In this document: piece after piece, positions 62,564 through 64,000 of the stretch
How positions within the stretch are numbered: position 1 is the stretch's first letter
How the letters are laid out: each line of letters opens with the position of its first letter
Source of the DNA: Xylophilus rhododendri
GTDB taxonomy: Bacteria > Pseudomonadota > Gammaproteobacteria > Burkholderiales > Burkholderiaceae_C
Reading direction: 5' to 3'
Assembly: GCF_009906855.1 (NCBI RefSeq)
Contig: NZ_CP047650.1
Location: forward strand, 372,001 to 436,000
Length of the DNA: 64,000 bases
Translations under genes and position numbers: made by a program
The notes under the pieces: generated by a model
Seen by the model: only the letters and a program-made list of their open reading frames with translations
What the model was told of the DNA's origin: nothing
Databases searched by the model: none

Positions 62564-63079
62564 ATGCGCATCGCCCCCATAGAACCCGGCACCCGGCCGG
62601 AACTCGCCGAGATCGAGGCCTCCATCGCCCAGCAGCGCGGCCGTATCTCGCCGCTCTACCAGGTGCTGCTCAACAGCCCGCCGATGGCGGCCGGCTGGGA
62701 AAAGATGCTCACCGCCGTGCGCCGCCACAACACCCTGCCGGACGACGTGCGCGAGCTGGTCATCGTGCGGGTGGCCGTGCTCAACCACGCCCGCTTCGAG
62801 TACGACGCCCATGTGCCGATCGCGCTGAAGGCCGGCGCCACCCAGGCCAAGATCGACGCACTCGACGACGACAGCCGCATCGGCGAAGGTCTCAGCGAAG
62901 CCGAACAGGTGCTGATCGAGCTGACCGACGCCATGACCCGCCAGCTCGACGTGCCCGACGCCCTCTACGAACGGGTGCGCGCCCTCTACGACGAACGCCA
63001 GGTGGTGGACGCCATGGTGACCATCGCCGCCTACAACATGGTGTCGCGCTTCCTCGTGGCGCTGCACATCGGCCACTGA
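62564..63079 (+). CDS. Carboxymuconolactone decarboxylase-like protein
   Basis: 171 residues. All-helical CMD/AhpD-like fold: WEKMLTAVRRHNTLPDDVRELVIVRVAVLNHARFEYDAHV and MVTIAAYNMVSRFLVAL. The redox Cys-x-x-Cys of AhpD is absent; NHARFEYDAH stands where it would be, so a lyase or decarboxylase role as in PcaC is more likely than peroxidase chemistry. It lies 32 bp after one SDR and 17 bp before another. Confidence 0.88.
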   Translation: MRIAPIEPGTRPELAEIEASIAQQRGRISPLYQVLLNSPPMAAGWEKMLTAVRRHNTLPDDVRELVIVRVAVLNHARFEYDAHVPIALKAGATQAKIDALDDDSRIGEGLSEAEQVLIELTDAMTRQLDVPDALYERVRALYDERQVVDAMVTIAAYNMVSRFLVALHIGH

Positions 63080-63096
63080 GACCCGGAAGCCCGCAC

Positions 63097-63921
63097 ATGA
63101 CAACCGACTTCAACTACAACCCCTCCGGCCGCCTCAAGGGCCGCGTGGCCTTCGTCAGCGGCGCCGGCTCGGTCGGCCCGGGCTGGGGCAACGGCCGCGC
63201 CATGGCCGTGCGTTTCGCCGAGGAAGGCGCCCTCGTCTTCGCCACCGACCGCGATGCGGGACGGCTGGAGGAGACGGCCGAACGCGTCGCCGCGGCCGGC
63301 GGCACCCTGGTCACCGGCAGCTGCGACGTGACGGACAGCGCCTCGGTCGAAGCCGCCGTGGCCGCCTGCATCGAACGCTTCGGCGCCATCGACGTGCTGG
63401 TCAACAACGTCGGCGGCTCGGCCAAGGGCGGCCCGGTGGAAATGAGCGAGGAAGTCTGGAACGCCCAGATCGCCCACAACCTCACCAGCGTGTTCCTCGG
63501 CTGCAAGCATGTCCTGCCGCACATGGAGCGGCAAGGGCGCGGCGCCATCGTCAACATGTCCTCCACCTCCGGCCTGCGCTGGACCGGCGCGGCACAGGTG
63601 GCCTATGCGGCGACCAAGGCGGCGGTCATCCAGATGTCGCGGGTGATGGCGATCCAGTACGCCGACCGCAACATCCGCGTCAACACCGTCGTGCCGGGGC
63701 AGCTGCACACACCCATGGTGGAAGTGCGGCTGGCCGGCCAGCGGGCAGGCGGCGATGTGGAAGCCCTGCTGGCCCAGCGCCAGGCGCGCATCCCCCTGCC
63801 CTTCATGGGCGACGGCCGCGACAGCGCCGCCGCCGCCCTCTTCCTGGCGTCGGACGAAGCCCGTTTCATCACCGGCACCGAACTCATCGTCGATGGCGGC
63901 ATGAGCGTGCGCTGCGGCTGA
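63097..63921 (+). CDS. Short-chain dehydrogenase/reductase
   Basis: 274 residues. GRVAFVSGAGSVGPGWGNGRAMA again shows a lengthened glycine loop; NNVGGSAKG, MSSTSGLRWTGAAQVAYAATKAA with catalytic Tyr and Lys, and TGTELIVDGGM at the end. Paralogue of the SDR at 61731. Having two in one operon suggests two oxidation steps or two enantiomers. It starts 17 bp after the CMD-like gene. Confidence 0.92.
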   Translation: MTTDFNYNPSGRLKGRVAFVSGAGSVGPGWGNGRAMAVRFAEEGALVFATDRDAGRLEETAERVAAAGGTLVTGSCDVTDSASVEAAVAACIERFGAIDVLVNNVGGSAKGGPVEMSEEVWNAQIAHNLTSVFLGCKHVLPHMERQGRGAIVNMSSTSGLRWTGAAQVAYAATKAAVIQMSRVMAIQYADRNIRVNTVVPGQLHTPMVEVRLAGQRAGGDVEALLAQRQARIPLPFMGDGRDSAAAALFLASDEARFITGTELIVDGGMSVRCG

Positions 63922-63927
63922 GGCACC

Positions 63928-64000
63928 ATGCGAGACATCCCCTTCTCCCTCGCCAGGCGCGGCCTGCTGGCCACCGCCGCCGCGCCCCTGCTGGCCCGGG
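63928..64000 (+). CDS. Exported protein start, probably another Bug receptor (partial)
   Basis: Only 24 codons are in the window. The N-terminus reads RDIPFSLARRGLLATAAAPLLAR, a signal peptide with a twin-Arg-like motif close to that of the Bug at 60719. It begins 6 bp after the SDR stop, so it belongs to the operon. The Bug identity is inference from position and signal. Confidence 0.5.
   Translation, partial: MRDIPFSLARRGLLATAAAPLLAR

Overview
The window comes from a GC-rich betaproteobacterium of the order Burkholderiales, most likely near Comamonadaceae. The indicators are four complete or broken Bug-type tricarboxylate substrate-binding proteins plus a probable fifth, PEP-CTERM proteins, the aat-bpt pair, and many small catabolic operons that each carry their own LysR, GntR, IclR or AraC regulator. 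No rRNA, CRISPR array, transposase or integrase was seen. Three stretches (about 1-7,950, 23,510-25,320 and 26,780-28,160) are visibly more AT-rich than the rest and look acquired.

Region 1 (1-7,795, minus strand) is the downstream-to-upstream end of a Tc (toxin complex) locus. A TcA subunit is encoded by two consecutive genes: an N-terminal gene (4196-7795) and a C-terminal gene that is open from 4083 to the window edge. The N-terminal gene ends at a TGA, but the same frame continues for 44 protein-like codons and overlaps the start of the second gene, so the TGA looks like a late nonsense mutation or a recoded codon. TcB and TcC partners, if present, lie beyond the left edge.

Region 2 (7,921-25,323) is mixed housekeeping and sensory DNA: an inducible-type ornithine/lysine/arginine decarboxylase with an unusual C-terminal tail, an NfeD/slipin pair, tRNA-Ser(GGA), DoxX and DUF4142 proteins, a PEP-CTERM protein, a tandem OB-like protein, and a two-component pair made of a degenerate short kinase and a sigma-54 activator. 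Divergent to that pair is a 1,535-residue CheB-CheR-PAS-kinase-receiver hybrid. A LysE exporter and an AT-rich two-gene cassette of unknown function follow.

Region 3 (25,401-49,730) is a run of catabolic modules. These are an M20 deacetylase and MFS transporter; an AraC-controlled solute-binding protein/esterase/aldolase operon; an operon of SDR, DUF35 protein, thiolase-fold protein, CoA-transferase alpha and beta, and Bug receptor behind a double palindromic operator next to a GntR gene; a LysR-controlled aldolase/amidohydrolase/(frameshifted) Bug/solute-binding/racemase operon; and a MaoC-type hydratase, acyl-CoA dehydrogenase, CaiB-type CoA-transferase and Bug operon divergent from another LysR gene. 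The logic is uptake of an organic acid, CoA activation, then dehydrogenation, hydration or retro-aldol cleavage; substrates cannot be named from sequence.

Region 4 (49,732-64,000) holds a czc-type heavy-metal efflux operon (CzcI-like, CzcC, CzcB, CzcA), a glycine-rich RRM protein, the N-degron transferases aat and bpt, and a final catabolic cluster (IclR, LysR, Bug, SDR, carboxymuconolactone-decarboxylase-like protein, SDR, and the start of another exported protein) that runs off the right edge.
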